64,000 nt of DNA from an uncultured Acholeplasma sp. (GCA_937934685.1 CALGYU010000019.1:1-64000); one strand, 5' to 3'; shown: positions 35,598 to 44,385, counted from the first letter of the stretch. Numbers and translations: made by a program. Notes: generated by a model from the letters alone, not told the origin.

Positions 35598-35628
35598 AGC
35601 TGATAGAATAACTATCAGCTCTTTTTTT
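35598..35628. terminator. Bidirectional terminator between the small gene and sodA
   Basis: AGCTGATAG (35598-35606) pairs with CTATCAGCT (35612-35620). An A-run on the left and a T-run on the right allow use from both strands. Confidence 0.92.
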
Positions 35629-35633
35629 ATGAA

Positions 35634-36239
35634 TTATTTTGCTTCTTTAAATAATGATTCAACTTTATCCCAGTTAACAACGCTGAAGAATGCTTCAACA
35701 TAGTCAGGACGACGGTTTTGATAATTTAAGTAATAAGCATGTTCCCAAACATCTAATCCTAAAATAGGTGTTCCTAAATTTAATGGTGTATCTTGGTTTG
35801 GAGTAGAAGTAACTACTAATTTTCCATTTTTATCTACTAATAACCAAGCCCATCCGCTACCAAATCTAGTTTTAGCTGCAGTTGCAAATAAATCTTTAAA
35901 TTTCTCAAATGATTCAAAATCACGAACAATAGCTTTTGCTAAATCGCCTTTTGGACCTTCTCCGTTATTAACTTTTAAAGTTTCCCAAAATAATGAGTGG
36001 TTATAATGTCCGCCACCATTGTTTTGAACAGCTCCTCTAATGTCTGCAGGTACTAAAGATAAATCTGCAAGCATCTCATTTAAACTTAAAGTTAGTTCAG
36101 GGTGTTTCTCTAAAGCAACGTTTAAGTTAGTAACATAAGCGTTATGGTGTTTTGTATGATGTATCTCCATAGTTCTTGCGTCAATGAATGGTTCTAAAGC
36201 ATCATAAGCATAAGGTAATTTTGGTAAATCGTATTTCAT
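35634..36239 (-). CDS. sodA: Superoxide dismutase (Mn/Fe)
   Basis: A 201-residue cytosolic superoxide dismutase of the Mn/Fe family. Metal ligands are visible: His27 in [16 protein letters not shown], the second His in [11 protein letters not shown] (about 75-85), and Asp and His in [12 protein letters not shown] (about 162-173). The GGxGSGWAWL core ([10 protein letters not shown]) is present. The pattern fits a manganese or cambialistic enzyme, but metal choice cannot be read reliably. GGAGGAA precedes the ATG, with its own promoter. It lies downstream of rqcH on the same strand. Confidence 0.96.
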   Translation of the reverse strand: MKYDLPKLPYAYDALEPFIDARTMEIHHTKHHNAYVTNLNVALEKHPELTLSLNEMLADLSLVPADIRGAVQNNGGGHYNHSLFWETLKVNNGEGPKGDLAKAIVRDFESFEKFKDLFATAAKTRFGSGWAWLLVDKNGKLVVTSTPNQDTPLNLGTPILGLDVWEHAYYLNYQNRRPDYVEAFFSVVNWDKVESLFKEAK

Positions 36240-36272
36240 AATTATTCCTCCCTAATGTGAATCTCTACTATC

Positions 36273-36301
36273 ATTTTACACGTTATTAAGAAGGATTTCA
36301 A
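36273..36301 (-). promoter_or_regulatory. Reverse promoter of sodA
   Basis: On the minus strand TTGAAA (36301-36296), a 17-bp spacer and TAAAAT (36278-36273). No Fur/PerR-type inverted repeat overlaps it. Confidence 0.75.
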
Positions 36302-36303
36302 AG

Positions 36304-37857
36304 TTATTGCTTTATGAGTAGTTTCTCAACCGTTTCTTTGATGATATCAATATAAATGGTTTTATGATGAGTATACGATAATTGATATCCGGGTTTACCG
36401 GGTATTTTTTTTAAGTTCTTAACCATAGTATAATCTACAGGAATTGAACTTGATTCTTTGAAACTAGAAAAATATGCTGCAAGCATTGAACAAGTTCTAA
36501 TGATCTGTTCATTTAAGCCATCACCTCTATAAATCACATGACTTCCAGAACCGTCTTTTATATGAAACCAATAATCATTTCTACGAGCAATTTGACTTAC
36601 CAAATACTCATTTTGACTACTGGATTTACCAATATAAATATGACCTTCTAAAAAAGGAAAATTTAAAATAGATAACCCTTTTTTCTTTTTAGAAACACTT
36701 TTCTTAGAAGTAGTAAAACCCAAAGGCATGAGTTCAGATTCTAAGTCTTCTAAATCATGATCACTGATAAAAGATAGACTAGATAACAGGTCTTCATACC
36801 AAGTAATTAAATCAGAAACTTCATTTATATAGTGATTCATATGGTCAATGGTTCGTTTGGCCTTATGATAAAGTTTATAAAATTTTTGTGCATTTTGATT
36901 AATGGTCAACATCTCATCTAAATCAATGTGTTGGAAAGTAGTCAGCTTAATGTTTAAATCAAAACAGTTTTCATAAAGAAAATCCGCATACTCTTTATAA
37001 ATCAAGTTTTTTTCGGCAGTTAGTTTTTGTTGGGCTAAAACTGTTTTTTTCTTTCTTTGTTTTTTTAATTGATTTTCAATAAAAAGTCTAATTGGTTTAT
37101 CGTTTTTAACGACTTCCTTTTTACTCTCATGATCAAGTAATTCAGACAAGGTTTTAAATGATTCTACATTGTTATGATCAAAAATATTGAAAAAATAGAA
37201 CTTTTGGTTAGATAAAGATAAAGTTGGTTCTAGTGAAATATCTTTGATTTTAACTTGAGGATGATTGATTAAATATTTTGCTAAAAGAGAAGAAACGCCT
37301 TCATATTGATTGGTTATTTCCTTAAAATCAGTATAGTTATCAAATTCATAATCTAAAAAGCTTTTCTTGCTAGAAGGAAAAAACTCAAATTGTGCTTTAG
37401 GCATTAATTGTCTTAAAGTTAAGGAAAAACTTTTTTTAAAACAATCAATGATAATACCATCTTTAATCAAGTAAAGATTAGAATGCTTACCCATCGCCTC
37501 AAAAATCAATTGCTTAGTCATTGGCCCTTCTAAAAAATCATAAGTAGTAATATCTAAAACAATGACTCTGTCGGTATGATGTTGATAAATATCTTTAATG
37601 ATGCCACCTTCTAAAAACTTTCTAATAGATAAGAAAAATTGATTAGATTCATGTTGCACATATTTTTTCTGAGTTATGTAAATGCCATTAGAATGCGGGT
37701 TTAAATCAATCTTTAAAAGACTTCTTTTCTTATCTAAGTAAGTCTGAAAAACAAAAGAGTCTTTATTAGGTTGAAAGACTTTTTCGATTCTAGAATGGAT
37801 TAAATTTTCTTTTAATTCATTAATTAAGTGATAAATAAAAACGCCATCAAAAGCCAT
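36304..37857 (-). CDS. rqcH: RqcH (NFACT family) ribosome quality-control protein
   Basis: A 517-residue NFACT protein, once annotated as fibronectin-binding FbpA. It starts MAFDGVFIYHLINEL, with the NFACT-N Asp-Arg in HHTDRVIVLD (about 88-97). It continues through helix-hairpin and coiled-coil segments (about 250-360) to the NFACT-R domain with FHIKDGSGSHVI (about 437-448) and a TMVKNLKKIPG block. In Bacillus RqcH binds split 50S subunits and adds C-terminal alanine tails. The frame extends to 37866, but the GTG there lies in the GAGGTG site, so the ATG at 37857 is used. It is divergent from gmk. Confidence 0.93.
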   Translation of the reverse strand: MAFDGVFIYHLINELKENLIHSRIEKVFQPNKDSFVFQTYLDKKRSLLKIDLNPHSNGIYITQKKYVQHESNQFFLSIRKFLEGGIIKDIYQHHTDRVIVLDITTYDFLEGPMTKQLIFEAMGKHSNLYLIKDGIIIDCFKKSFSLTLRQLMPKAQFEFFPSSKKSFLDYEFDNYTDFKEITNQYEGVSSLLAKYLINHPQVKIKDISLEPTLSLSNQKFYFFNIFDHNNVESFKTLSELLDHESKKEVVKNDKPIRLFIENQLKKQRKKKTVLAQQKLTAEKNLIYKEYADFLYENCFDLNIKLTTFQHIDLDEMLTINQNAQKFYKLYHKAKRTIDHMNHYINEVSDLITWYEDLLSSLSFISDHDLEDLESELMPLGFTTSKKSVSKKKKGLSILNFPFLEGHIYIGKSSSQNEYLVSQIARRNDYWFHIKDGSGSHVIYRGDGLNEQIIRTCSMLAAYFSSFKESSSIPVDYTMVKNLKKIPGKPGYQLSYTHHKTIYIDIIKETVEKLLIKQ

Positions 37858-37875
37858 GTTAAGCACCTCTTAATA

Positions 37876-37884
37876 AGTATATCA
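37876..37884 (-). promoter_or_regulatory. Reverse extended -10 promoter of rqcH
   Basis: On the minus strand TGATATACT (37884-37876), about 18 bases before the start codon; no clear -35. Confidence 0.5.
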
Positions 37885-37914
37885 CAAAAAAAATAGATTA
37901 ATAACATATTTCTT

Positions 37915-37943
37915 TTGACATTTCAAGTTAAAATAGATAAAAT
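37915..37943 (+). promoter_or_regulatory. Upstream gmk promoter P1
   Basis: TTGACA (37915-37920) and TAAAAT (37938-37943) separated by 17 bp, upstream of a second promoter for the same gene. Confidence 0.65.
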
Positions 37944-37967
37944 CAAACATAATGACTTTGAAAACTG

Positions 37968-37996
37968 TTTACATTTTTTCATGACTAATATATAAT
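37968..37996 (+). promoter_or_regulatory. Downstream gmk promoter P2
   Basis: TTTACA (37968-37973) and TATAAT (37991-37996) separated by 17 bp, about 23 bases before the gmk start codon. Confidence 0.82.
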
Positions 37997-38018
37997 ATTG
38001 GAAGACGGGAGAAAAGCG

Positions 38019-38648
38019 ATGAAATTAAACGAACGCGGATTATTAGTTGTTCTTTCTGGACCATCGGGAGTTGGGAAAGGGACTGTAAGAAAGGCCCTTT
38101 TTGAAATGCAAAATCACAATTTAGTATATTCTGTGTCTATGACAACTAGAAAACCGCGCGAAGGAGAAGTAGACGGACAGGATTATTATTTTGTTTCCAA
38201 AGAGGAATTTATCGAAGGAATAAAAAACGACAGATTTTTAGAATGGGCAGAATTTGTCGGTAATTATTATGGTACACCCTTAGATAAATTAGAAGATCAG
38301 TTAGAACAAGGAAAAGAAGTCGTCTTAGAAATTGAGGTTGAAGGTGCATTGCAAGTGCGAGAAAAAGTAAAAGATGCAATTTTTATTTTTATTGCCCCAC
38401 CTGGTAAAAAAGCTTTATATGATAGACTTAAAAAACGAGGTACCGAAGAAGAAAGTATCATCAGACAACGCATTGAAAAAGCAGATAATGAATTTATGTT
38501 GGCATATAAATATGACTACATTGTTGTCAATGATGATGTAAAAAATGCAGCAGATAGAGTTATGGCAATTATTCGTGCCGAACATGCAAGAACTGAAAGA
38601 ACCATTCATAACTATATTAAGATGTTGGAGGAGAATCATAATGAGTAA
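38019..38648 (+). CDS. gmk: Guanylate kinase
   Basis: Phosphorylates GMP and dGMP; 209 residues. The P-loop is LSGPSGVGKGTV (about 12-23), followed by the GMP-binding SVSMTTRKPREGEVDGQDY (about 39-57) and EVEGALQVREK (about 105-115). The frame reaches back to 37998, but this runs into the promoter region; ACGGGAG before the ATG at 38019 fixes the start. It overlaps rpoZ by eight bases, the usual gmk-rpoZ pair. In many Firmicutes guanylate kinase is a target of (p)ppGpp, and a Rel enzyme is also encoded in this window. Confidence 0.96.
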   Translation: MKLNERGLLVVLSGPSGVGKGTVRKALFEMQNHNLVYSVSMTTRKPREGEVDGQDYYFVSKEEFIEGIKNDRFLEWAEFVGNYYGTPLDKLEDQLEQGKEVVLEIEVEGALQVREKVKDAIFIFIAPPGKKALYDRLKKRGTEEESIIRQRIEKADNEFMLAYKYDYIVVNDDVKNAADRVMAIIRAEHARTERTIHNYIKMLEENHNE

Positions 38649-38853
38649 GAATAAAGATGGATTAAGATACCCATCAATTGATAAGTTACTAGAGAAAATA
38701 GACTCAAAATATAAGTTAGTCTATGCAGCAAGTCAAGTAGCTCATATCATTGATGATGAAGAATTAGAATTAGATGATACCATTTCACAAAAATCTGTAG
38801 GACAAGCTTTAGAAGAAATTCTAAACGATAAAGTTGAAATAGAGTTTAAATAA
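38641..38853 (+). CDS. rpoZ: RNA polymerase omega subunit
   Basis: A 70-residue omega subunit. The opening LRYPSIDKLLEKIDSKYKLVYAAS (a Firmicute-style N-terminus) and the SQKSVGQALEEI helix (about 47-58) identify it. The start ATG at 38641 lies inside the gmk 3' end, with TTGGAGGAG as ribosome site, so translation is coupled to gmk. The frame alternative beginning at 38545 is a mere extension into gmk. A terminator follows immediately. Omega helps assemble the polymerase core. Confidence 0.9.
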   Translation: MSKNKDGLRYPSIDKLLEKIDSKYKLVYAASQVAHIIDDEELELDDTISQKSVGQALEEILNDKVEIEFK

Positions 38854-38878
38854 TGCAGGAATGCATTATTTTTTTTTG
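38849..38878 (+). terminator. gmk-rpoZ terminator
   Basis: AATAATGCA (38849-38857) pairs with TGCATTATT (38862-38870) across four bases, followed by a run of T. It overlaps the rpoZ stop codon. Confidence 0.88.
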
Positions 38879-38884
38879 TAATCA

Positions 38885-38893
38885 TGATATAAT
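38885..38893 (+). promoter_or_regulatory. Extended -10 promoter for rsmH
   Basis: TGATATAAT (38885-38893), about 25 bases before the rsmH start codon; no matching -35 element at normal spacing. Confidence 0.5.
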
Positions 38894-38917
38894 TTAAATA
38901 AGGACAAGGTGAGAAAC

Positions 38918-39817
38918 ATGCTTAAACACGTGACGGTATTAAAAAATGAAACCATTGAATATTTAAACATCGACCCTAAAGGCATTTATGTAGATGCAAC
39001 TTTAGGTGGAGGTGGGCATAGCGAGGCTATTTTAGAAAAACTAACAGATGGTTTTTTATATGCTTTTGATCAAGATGCTTTTGCGATTAAAAAAGCTACA
39101 GAAAGATTATCTAAATACTCAAATTTTGAAATCATTCATTCAAATTTTGCACATTTAAAAGAAAAATTAAAAGAAAAAAATATTTCTCAAATAAACGGAA
39201 TCATTTTTGATTTGGGTTTATCTTCCTTTCAAATTGATGATGCAGATAGAGGCTTTAGTTATTTAGTGGACAAACCACTGGATATGCGAATGAATCAAAA
39301 TGATAGAATTAGTGCTAAGGAAATAGTTAATACCTACACATTTGAACAATTAAGAGACATTTTTTGGATATATGGGGAAGAAAAAAATGCAGTGAGAATT
39401 GCATCAGAAATTGTTAAAAGAAGACCTTTAGAAACTACTTTTGATGTGGTACGTATTACAGATAAATTCAAAGGAAATCAAAAAGGACATAGTTCAAAAA
39501 GAGTATTTCAAGCGTTAAGAATAGAAGTTAATCAAGAATTAGAAGTTTTAAAAAAAGCGTTAGAACAAAGTTTAGAACTTTTAAAACCACAAGGAAGAAT
39601 GGCTTTAATTAGTTTTCACTCTTTAGAAGACCGAATGGTTAAACATTTTTTCAAAGAACATAGTGAGGTAGATATTCCAAAAGGACTACCCATCATTGAA
39701 TTACCAAAAACAGCATTAAAGGTTATTACTAGAAAAGCTATTTTACCTTCAGAAGAAGAGTTAGAAGAAAATACAAGAAGTCGCTCTGCAAAACTTAGAG
39801 TTGCTGAAAAGAATTAA
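38918..39817 (+). CDS. rsmH: 16S rRNA (cytosine-1402-N4)-methyltransferase
   Basis: SAM-dependent methyltransferase acting on C1402 of 16S rRNA; 299 residues. It shows [13 protein letters not shown] (N-terminus), the SAM-binding [16 protein letters not shown] (about 22-37), [10 protein letters not shown] (about 48), [20 protein letters not shown] (about 95-114) and [12 protein letters not shown] (about 231-242). AAGGTGAG precedes the ATG at 38918; the GTG start at 38909 lies within that site. The gene normally sits at the head of the division and cell-wall cluster, but none of those genes follow here. Identification is firm. Confidence 0.95.
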   Translation: MLKHVTVLKNETIEYLNIDPKGIYVDATLGGGGHSEAILEKLTDGFLYAFDQDAFAIKKATERLSKYSNFEIIHSNFAHLKEKLKEKNISQINGIIFDLGLSSFQIDDADRGFSYLVDKPLDMRMNQNDRISAKEIVNTYTFEQLRDIFWIYGEEKNAVRIASEIVKRRPLETTFDVVRITDKFKGNQKGHSSKRVFQALRIEVNQELEVLKKALEQSLELLKPQGRMALISFHSLEDRMVKHFFKEHSEVDIPKGLPIIELPKTALKVITRKAILPSEEELEENTRSRSAKLRVAEKN

Positions 39818-39827
39818 GGAGGAATCT

Positions 39828-40193
39828 ATGAACATCGCATTGATCGCTCATGATAAGAAAAAAGAACAATTAATTAATTTTGTATCTAAGCACAAAGATG
39901 TTTTTAAAAAACATGTGCTATATGCAACAGGAACCACAGGTAAACTACTCATCGAAGCAACCGGATTAAATATCCATAGAAAAAAATCTGGACCATTAGG
40001 GGGCGACCAAGAAATTGGTTCGATGGTTGCTAATCAACAACTAGATGTTGTGATCTTTTTTAGAGATCCATTAACCGCACAACCACATGAACCAGATATC
40101 AACGCTTTATTGCGTCTTTGTGATTTATATGAAATTCCTTTAGCAACCAATTTAGAAAGCGCAAAACTATTTATAGAACATATTTCAAATTAA
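39828..40193 (+). CDS. mgsA: Methylglyoxal synthase
   Basis: Converts dihydroxyacetone phosphate to methylglyoxal, a bypass that frees phosphate; 121 residues. Family signatures are [15 protein letters not shown], the phosphate-binding ATGTTGKLL (about 34-42), [16 protein letters not shown] (about 54-69, with the catalytic Asp) and [20 protein letters not shown] (about 80-99). The frame extends to 39801 inside rsmH, but TAAGGAGGA just upstream of the ATG at 39828 determines the start. It probably shares the rsmH transcript and is followed by a terminator. Confidence 0.95.
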   Translation: MNIALIAHDKKKEQLINFVSKHKDVFKKHVLYATGTTGKLLIEATGLNIHRKKSGPLGGDQEIGSMVANQQLDVVIFFRDPLTAQPHEPDINALLRLCDLYEIPLATNLESAKLFIEHISN

Positions 40194-40208
40194 AGTAGGT
40201 TTAAAGAT

Positions 40209-40256
40209 AAAAAAAGTTTTACACGTAGACAAGCGTCTTTATGTAAAACTTTTTTA
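40209..40256. terminator. Bidirectional terminator between mgsA and the Fur-family gene
   Basis: An outer stem AAAAAGTTTTACA pairs with TGTAAAACTTTTT (right arm around 40242-40254), with an inner AGAC/GTCT helix. A and T runs flank it on either side. Confidence 0.85.
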
Positions 40257-40266
40257 CTACATTGAC

Positions 40267-40704
40267 TTATTTTTTTACAACAGAAACGACCATTTGTATG
40301 TATTCAAGTTCTTCGTTTTCAAACAATGGATGAGAACTTATTACATCAAACAAACTTTTTTCCTGTGTTTCAGTAATATAAAGAGGATTTTTATCTTTAT
40401 CTTTATATACAATGTGTATGTGACTGTCATGATTATGATTGGGATTGTTATTCGCAATATCATAATAAATCTCGCCATCAATTTTTAATTCCATCACAAC
40501 TTTATTTTGAACAAAAAAATCCAAATTATTATAAAGTGTAGCCACGTTAGAAAACCCTTTTTCAGTTAATCTTTCTAAAATGGTTTTAAATGTCAAATGA
40601 TCATATTCTAAAACATCTAATAAAGCTTTTCTAGCACTTGTTAATCTGAAATCTTTAAGATCTAAATGTGAGAAGAATTTAGAATAGTCTTTTTCTTTCA
40701 TCAT
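40267..40704 (-). CDS. Fur-family transcriptional regulator (PerR/Fur-like)
   Basis: A 145-residue regulator. The winged-helix signature DFRLTSARKALLDVLEYDHLTF (about residues 16-37) and NVATLYNNLDFF (about 53-64) give Fur-type DNA binding. The dimerisation domain has a His-rich loop, NHNHDSHIHIVYKDK (about 89-103), matching the metal-binding HxH region. The CxxC pairs that bind structural zinc in most Fur, Zur and PerR proteins are absent. Start is either of two adjacent ATG codons after AGAGG. It carries its own promoter overlapped by a Per-box-like repeat. The sensed signal is undetermined; PerR-type peroxide or iron sensing is most plausible. Confidence 0.85.
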   Translation of the reverse strand: MMKEKDYSKFFSHLDLKDFRLTSARKALLDVLEYDHLTFKTILERLTEKGFSNVATLYNNLDFFVQNKVVMELKIDGEIYYDIANNNPNHNHDSHIHIVYKDKDKNPLYITETQEKSLFDVISSHPLFENEELEYIQMVVSVVKK

Positions 40705-40735
40705 TAGCCCTCTTTTTCTAAGATATAGTAATTAT

Positions 40736-40750
40736 ACATAACTATTATAC
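40736..40750. promoter_or_regulatory. Possible Per/Fur box over the fur-family promoter
   Basis: ACATAACTATTATAC matches the Bacillus Per-box pattern TTATAATnATTATAA at 10 of 14 informative positions and covers the -10 element of the reverse promoter. This suggests autorepression. In AT-rich DNA such a match could be chance. Confidence 0.4.
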
Positions 40751-40772
40751 ATAAAATAAAAAAATATGCCAA
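40744..40772 (-). promoter_or_regulatory. Reverse promoter of the Fur-family gene
   Basis: On the minus strand TTGGCA (40772-40767), a 17-bp spacer and TATAAT (40749-40744), preceded by TG. A second TATAAT-like copy lies 13 bases further downstream. Confidence 0.8.
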
Positions 40773-40806
40773 AAAAACATTTACCAAGTAATAACGCCTA
40801 TATAAT

Positions 40807-40814
40807 GATATAAT
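40807..40814 (+). promoter_or_regulatory. Probable -10 element for nadD
   Basis: Two TATAAT copies occur in tandem (40801-40806 and 40809-40814), the second in the context TGATATAAT. TTTACC at 40780-40785 is only 15 bp from the first, so the exact promoter is uncertain. Confidence 0.45.
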
Positions 40815-40829
40815 AATAATGGTGATGAT

Positions 40830-41390
40830 ATGATAATTGTATATGGTGGAGCCTTTAATCCGCCGACAAAAGCACATTATGAAATAATTAAAATTGTCAA
40901 TGATATCTTCAAACCTGAAGCTTTTATTTTGTTGCCTGTAGGCAATAAGTATCAAAAAAAAGAATTAATATCATTTGATCACCGAGTTAAGATGCTTGAA
41001 TTGATGGGTGAGAAACTACCTTTTGTCACCATCAGCAAATTAGAAGAAAACGAGAGTTTTAAGGGAACAGTTAATACTTTAGATCAACTAAAGAAACAAT
41101 ATGAAAACCAAAAACTCGTTTTATTAATTGGGGCAGATCAGTATGATGATTTGAATCAATGGATAGAATATGAAAGATTGATTAAAGATTATGAGTTTAT
41201 TGTTATTTCTAGACCTAATTATTTAATGAATGTTAATCAATATGATGATTTGATGATAAAAGCTCGTTTTATACAGTATGAATCCGTCATTTCTTCAACT
41301 CAAATTAGAAAAAATGTAGATGAATATCAAAATGATTTATTAGAAGAAGTCTATCAATATATTAAAAAAGAAAATCTATATAGTAGGTGA
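40830..41390 (+). CDS. nadD: Nicotinate-nucleotide adenylyltransferase
   Basis: Adenylates nicotinic acid mononucleotide in NAD synthesis; 186 residues. It has the nucleotidyltransferase motif YGGAFNPPTKAHYEI (about 5-19), LLPVGNKYQKK (about 35), LIGADQYDDL (about 93) and the C-terminal ISSTQIRKNV (about 156). GGTGAT precedes the ATG. It is followed four bases later by nadE, so the last two steps of NAD synthesis from nicotinate form one unit. Identification is firm. Confidence 0.95.
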   Translation: MIIVYGGAFNPPTKAHYEIIKIVNDIFKPEAFILLPVGNKYQKKELISFDHRVKMLELMGEKLPFVTISKLEENESFKGTVNTLDQLKKQYENQKLVLLIGADQYDDLNQWIEYERLIKDYEFIVISRPNYLMNVNQYDDLMIKARFIQYESVISSTQIRKNVDEYQNDLLEEVYQYIKKENLYSR

Positions 41391-41394
41391 TTGT

Positions 41395-43242
41395 ATGTAT
41401 CAAAATGGATTTATAAAAATTGAAATGTTTACACCGAATTTGACTATTGGTCATCCAATGGCAAATGCAACTGAAGTCATTACTTTACTAAACCGTAGTA
41501 AAGCAAGCGTTGCTTTATTTCCTGAATTAACTTTAAGTGGATATACAGCAGGTGATTTATTTTATGAGAAAGCTTTTTTAGACGATGTTTTAAAAGCGCT
41601 GGCTCATATTTTAGAGAAAACAACTTACCAAGGTGTTTATATGATTGGGTTACCATTATTAGTTGATGGTATTTTATTTAATGTTGCCGCAATCATCCAA
41701 CAACAAAAAATCCTAGGAATTGTCCCTAAAAAGTTTATTCCTAACTATAAAGAGTTTTACGAAAAAAGATGGTTTCACTCAGGAAATATTTTAAAATCAA
41801 AACAAATTAATGTCTTAAACCAAAAAGTAAACTTTGGAGACATTTTATTTGTTAATGAAAAAAATGATTTAGTTTTAGGGGTAGAAGTTTGTCAAGATAT
41901 GTGGACATCTTATGCGCCTAGCGATTTAATGGCTTTAAACGGAGCACACTTACTATTTAATCTATCTGCCTCAACAGAACACATTAAAAAACCAATTACT
42001 AGACGTAATACGGTTATGGAACACTCTAGAAAGCAGTTTAGTGGGTATTTTTATACCAGCAGTGGTGTAACAGAATCAACCACAGATCTTGTTTATTCTA
42101 ATCATAAAATAGCTGCTGTATTGGGTGAAGTTATAGGTGAGAAAGACTTTTTTAATCAAGATTTATCTTTGGTTGTTGATGTGGACGTCGATAGCATCAA
42201 ACATCAAAGAAGAATTGATTCTACTTATGCAGATCAGAAAAAATATTATGAACATGATTATTTAATTTCAAATTTCATAATCAATGAAACCACAGATTTT
42301 TTGTTTGAAGAAAAAATTGATCAAACACCTTTTATTCCTAAAGTTAATCATCAGGAAGAAGTTATTTTAGCAAGCAAAATTCAAACAGAGGCTTTAAAAA
42401 CCAAACTTAAAAGTAATCCAAATCTTAAAATCATCATCGGAATTTCAGGTGGGTTAGACTCAACTTTAGCGCTTTTAACAGCGGTAAGAGCGATAAAAGA
42501 ATTAGGAAGAGATCCAAAAGAGATTATCGGAGTAACCATGCCTGCAAAACCAACTTCAAAAAGAAGTAAGAACGATGCGATTGATTTAATGGAGAAACTT
42601 CAAATTACTTCTATGATGATTCCAATAGAAAAAGCGGTCAATGAACACTTAGAAACCTTGAATCATAAAGAAGAAGATATAACCTATGAAAATACTCAAG
42701 CACGTATGAGAACTTTATTTTTAATGAATCTAGCAAATAAACATCAAGGCTTTGTTTTAGGCACAGGTGACATGTCTGAAATAGCTTTAGGTTGGATGAC
42801 ATTTAATGGTGATCACATGAGCATGTATAATATCAATGCTGGGGTGACTAAAACATGGGTGAGACAACTGGTTAAATATTATGCAGAAAATGAATTTAAA
42901 CATGTTAAAGACATTTTAACTAGTATATACCAAGCACCTATTTCACCAGAATTAAAAGAAGAACAAATAACAGAAGAAACAGTTGGCTCTTATGAAATTA
43001 ATGATTTTATTTTATATCATTATTTAGTTAATGGTGCCAGCAAACAAAAAATAGAATGGCTATTGGCTAAAGCTTTTAACATGTCTTCAAAAGCATCATT
43101 TGAGTATGTAGAAAGATTTTTCAATCGTTTTTACGGACAACAATTTAAAAGACAATCCATGCCAGAAGGACCAAAAATATTACAAGTTAGTTTATCTCCA
43201 AGAGGCGAGTTAAGATTACCAAGTGATATTAGAAGAAAGTGA
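41395..43242 (+). CDS. nadE: Glutamine-dependent NAD+ synthetase
   Basis: Two-domain enzyme of 615 residues. The N-terminal nitrilase-type glutaminase has Glu44 in FPELTLSGYT, the Lys-containing VPKKFIPNYKEFYEKRWF (about 109-126) and the nucleophilic Cys in LGVEVCQDMW (about 162-171). The C-terminal NAD synthase has the ATP-pyrophosphatase loop GISGGLDSTLAL (about 353-364) and TGDMSEIALGWMTFNGDHMS (about 457-476). It can therefore use glutamine rather than only ammonia. AGGTGAT precedes the ATG; the gene ends in TGA, seven bases before mnmA. Identification is firm. Confidence 0.96.
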   Translation: MYQNGFIKIEMFTPNLTIGHPMANATEVITLLNRSKASVALFPELTLSGYTAGDLFYEKAFLDDVLKALAHILEKTTYQGVYMIGLPLLVDGILFNVAAIIQQQKILGIVPKKFIPNYKEFYEKRWFHSGNILKSKQINVLNQKVNFGDILFVNEKNDLVLGVEVCQDMWTSYAPSDLMALNGAHLLFNLSASTEHIKKPITRRNTVMEHSRKQFSGYFYTSSGVTESTTDLVYSNHKIAAVLGEVIGEKDFFNQDLSLVVDVDVDSIKHQRRIDSTYADQKKYYEHDYLISNFIINETTDFLFEEKIDQTPFIPKVNHQEEVILASKIQTEALKTKLKSNPNLKIIIGISGGLDSTLALLTAVRAIKELGRDPKEIIGVTMPAKPTSKRSKNDAIDLMEKLQITSMMIPIEKAVNEHLETLNHKEEDITYENTQARMRTLFLMNLANKHQGFVLGTGDMSEIALGWMTFNGDHMSMYNINAGVTKTWVRQLVKYYAENEFKHVKDILTSIYQAPISPELKEEQITEETVGSYEINDFILYHYLVNGASKQKIEWLLAKAFNMSSKASFEYVERFFNRFYGQQFKRQSMPEGPKILQVSLSPRGELRLPSDIRRK

Positions 43243-43248
43243 TGAAAA

Positions 43249-44385
43249 ATGAGTAAAAAGAAAAAAGTATTATTAGGATTATCAGGCGGAGTAGATAGTA
43301 GTGTTTCAGCATTACTTCTTTTAAAACAAGGTTATGATGTAGAAGGTGTTTTCATGCGTAACTGGGATAGTGCTACCAATGCCGATGTTAAAGGAAATCC
43401 AACAGCAACCGATGATATGTGTGAACAAGAAAAAGACTATCAAGATGCCTTGAAAGTAGCCACACAATTAGGCATTAAACTACATAAAGTTGATTTTATT
43501 GATCAATATTGGGACCGAGTTTTTGAGTATTTTTTAGATGAATACAAAAAAAACAGAACACCAAACCCAGATGTTTTATGTAACAATGAAATTAAATTTA
43601 AAGCATTTGTTGATTATGCACAAAAATATAACCCCGACTATATAGCAATGGGGCATTATGCACAAATAGATCATTCAGTTAAAGGGGCGCCTGTTTTAAT
43701 CAAAGGACATGATAAGAATAAGGATCAAACCTATTTCTTATCACAATTAAAAACAGAACAATTAAGTAACGTCTTATTTCCGATTGGCCATCTAGACAAA
43801 AGCGAAGTAAGAAGAATAGCTATAGAAAACAATTTAGCAAACGCAACTAAAAAAGATTCAACAGGCATTTGTTTTATTGGAGAAAGACATTTTAATGAAT
43901 TTTTAAGTAATTATCTACCTGCTCAAAAAGGAGATATGAAAAAATTAGATGGCACTTATGTAAAACCACATTTCGGTTTAATGAACTACACTATTGGCCA
44001 AAGAAAAGGCTTAGGTATCGGTGGAACCAAAGAAGGTCAAGACCCATGGTTTGTAGTCGGAAAAGACTTAGAAACCAATACACTTTATGTTGAAACAGGA
44101 TACAACCATCCATATTTATTCAGCGATGAAGCAATCATTACAGAAGTTAAGTGGCGTGGACCAAAACTAGATGGCAACATGAAAGCTAAGTTTAGATACA
44201 GACAACCAGATCAAGATGTATTTGTTGAATGGTTAGATGATGAAACCATTAAAGTTAAATACCCGCAAAAAATTAAAGCTGTAACGCCAGGACAAGTTTG
44301 TGCCTTTTATCAAGGAGATGTTTGTTTAGGTTCAGGATTTATCAATGAAGTATTTTCCGAAGGTGTCAAACGAAAATATAGTTAA
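43249..44385 (+). CDS. mnmA: tRNA-specific 2-thiouridylase
   Basis: Installs the 2-thio group on U34 of tRNAs for Lys, Glu and Gln; 378 residues. The P-loop is LLGLSGGVDSSVSAL (about 8-22), followed by FMRNWDSA, DDMC with the first catalytic Cys (about 61), TPNPDVLCNNEIKFK (about 104-118) and the second catalytic Cys in DSTGICFIGER (about 203-213). Sulfur must come from a cysteine desulfurase that is not in this window. It lies between nadE and recD2 with short gaps, likely in one transcript. Confidence 0.96.
   Translation: MSKKKKVLLGLSGGVDSSVSALLLLKQGYDVEGVFMRNWDSATNADVKGNPTATDDMCEQEKDYQDALKVATQLGIKLHKVDFIDQYWDRVFEYFLDEYKKNRTPNPDVLCNNEIKFKAFVDYAQKYNPDYIAMGHYAQIDHSVKGAPVLIKGHDKNKDQTYFLSQLKTEQLSNVLFPIGHLDKSEVRRIAIENNLANATKKDSTGICFIGERHFNEFLSNYLPAQKGDMKKLDGTYVKPHFGLMNYTIGQRKGLGIGGTKEGQDPWFVVGKDLETNTLYVETGYNHPYLFSDEAIITEVKWRGPKLDGNMKAKFRYRQPDQDVFVEWLDDETIKVKYPQKIKAVTPGQVCAFYQGDVCLGSGFINEVFSEGVKRKYS

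Noticed and set aside
36304..37857. Fibronectin-binding adhesin (FbpA) for the NFACT gene
   Set aside because: There is no signal peptide and the domain order is that of RqcH; the adhesin label is historical.
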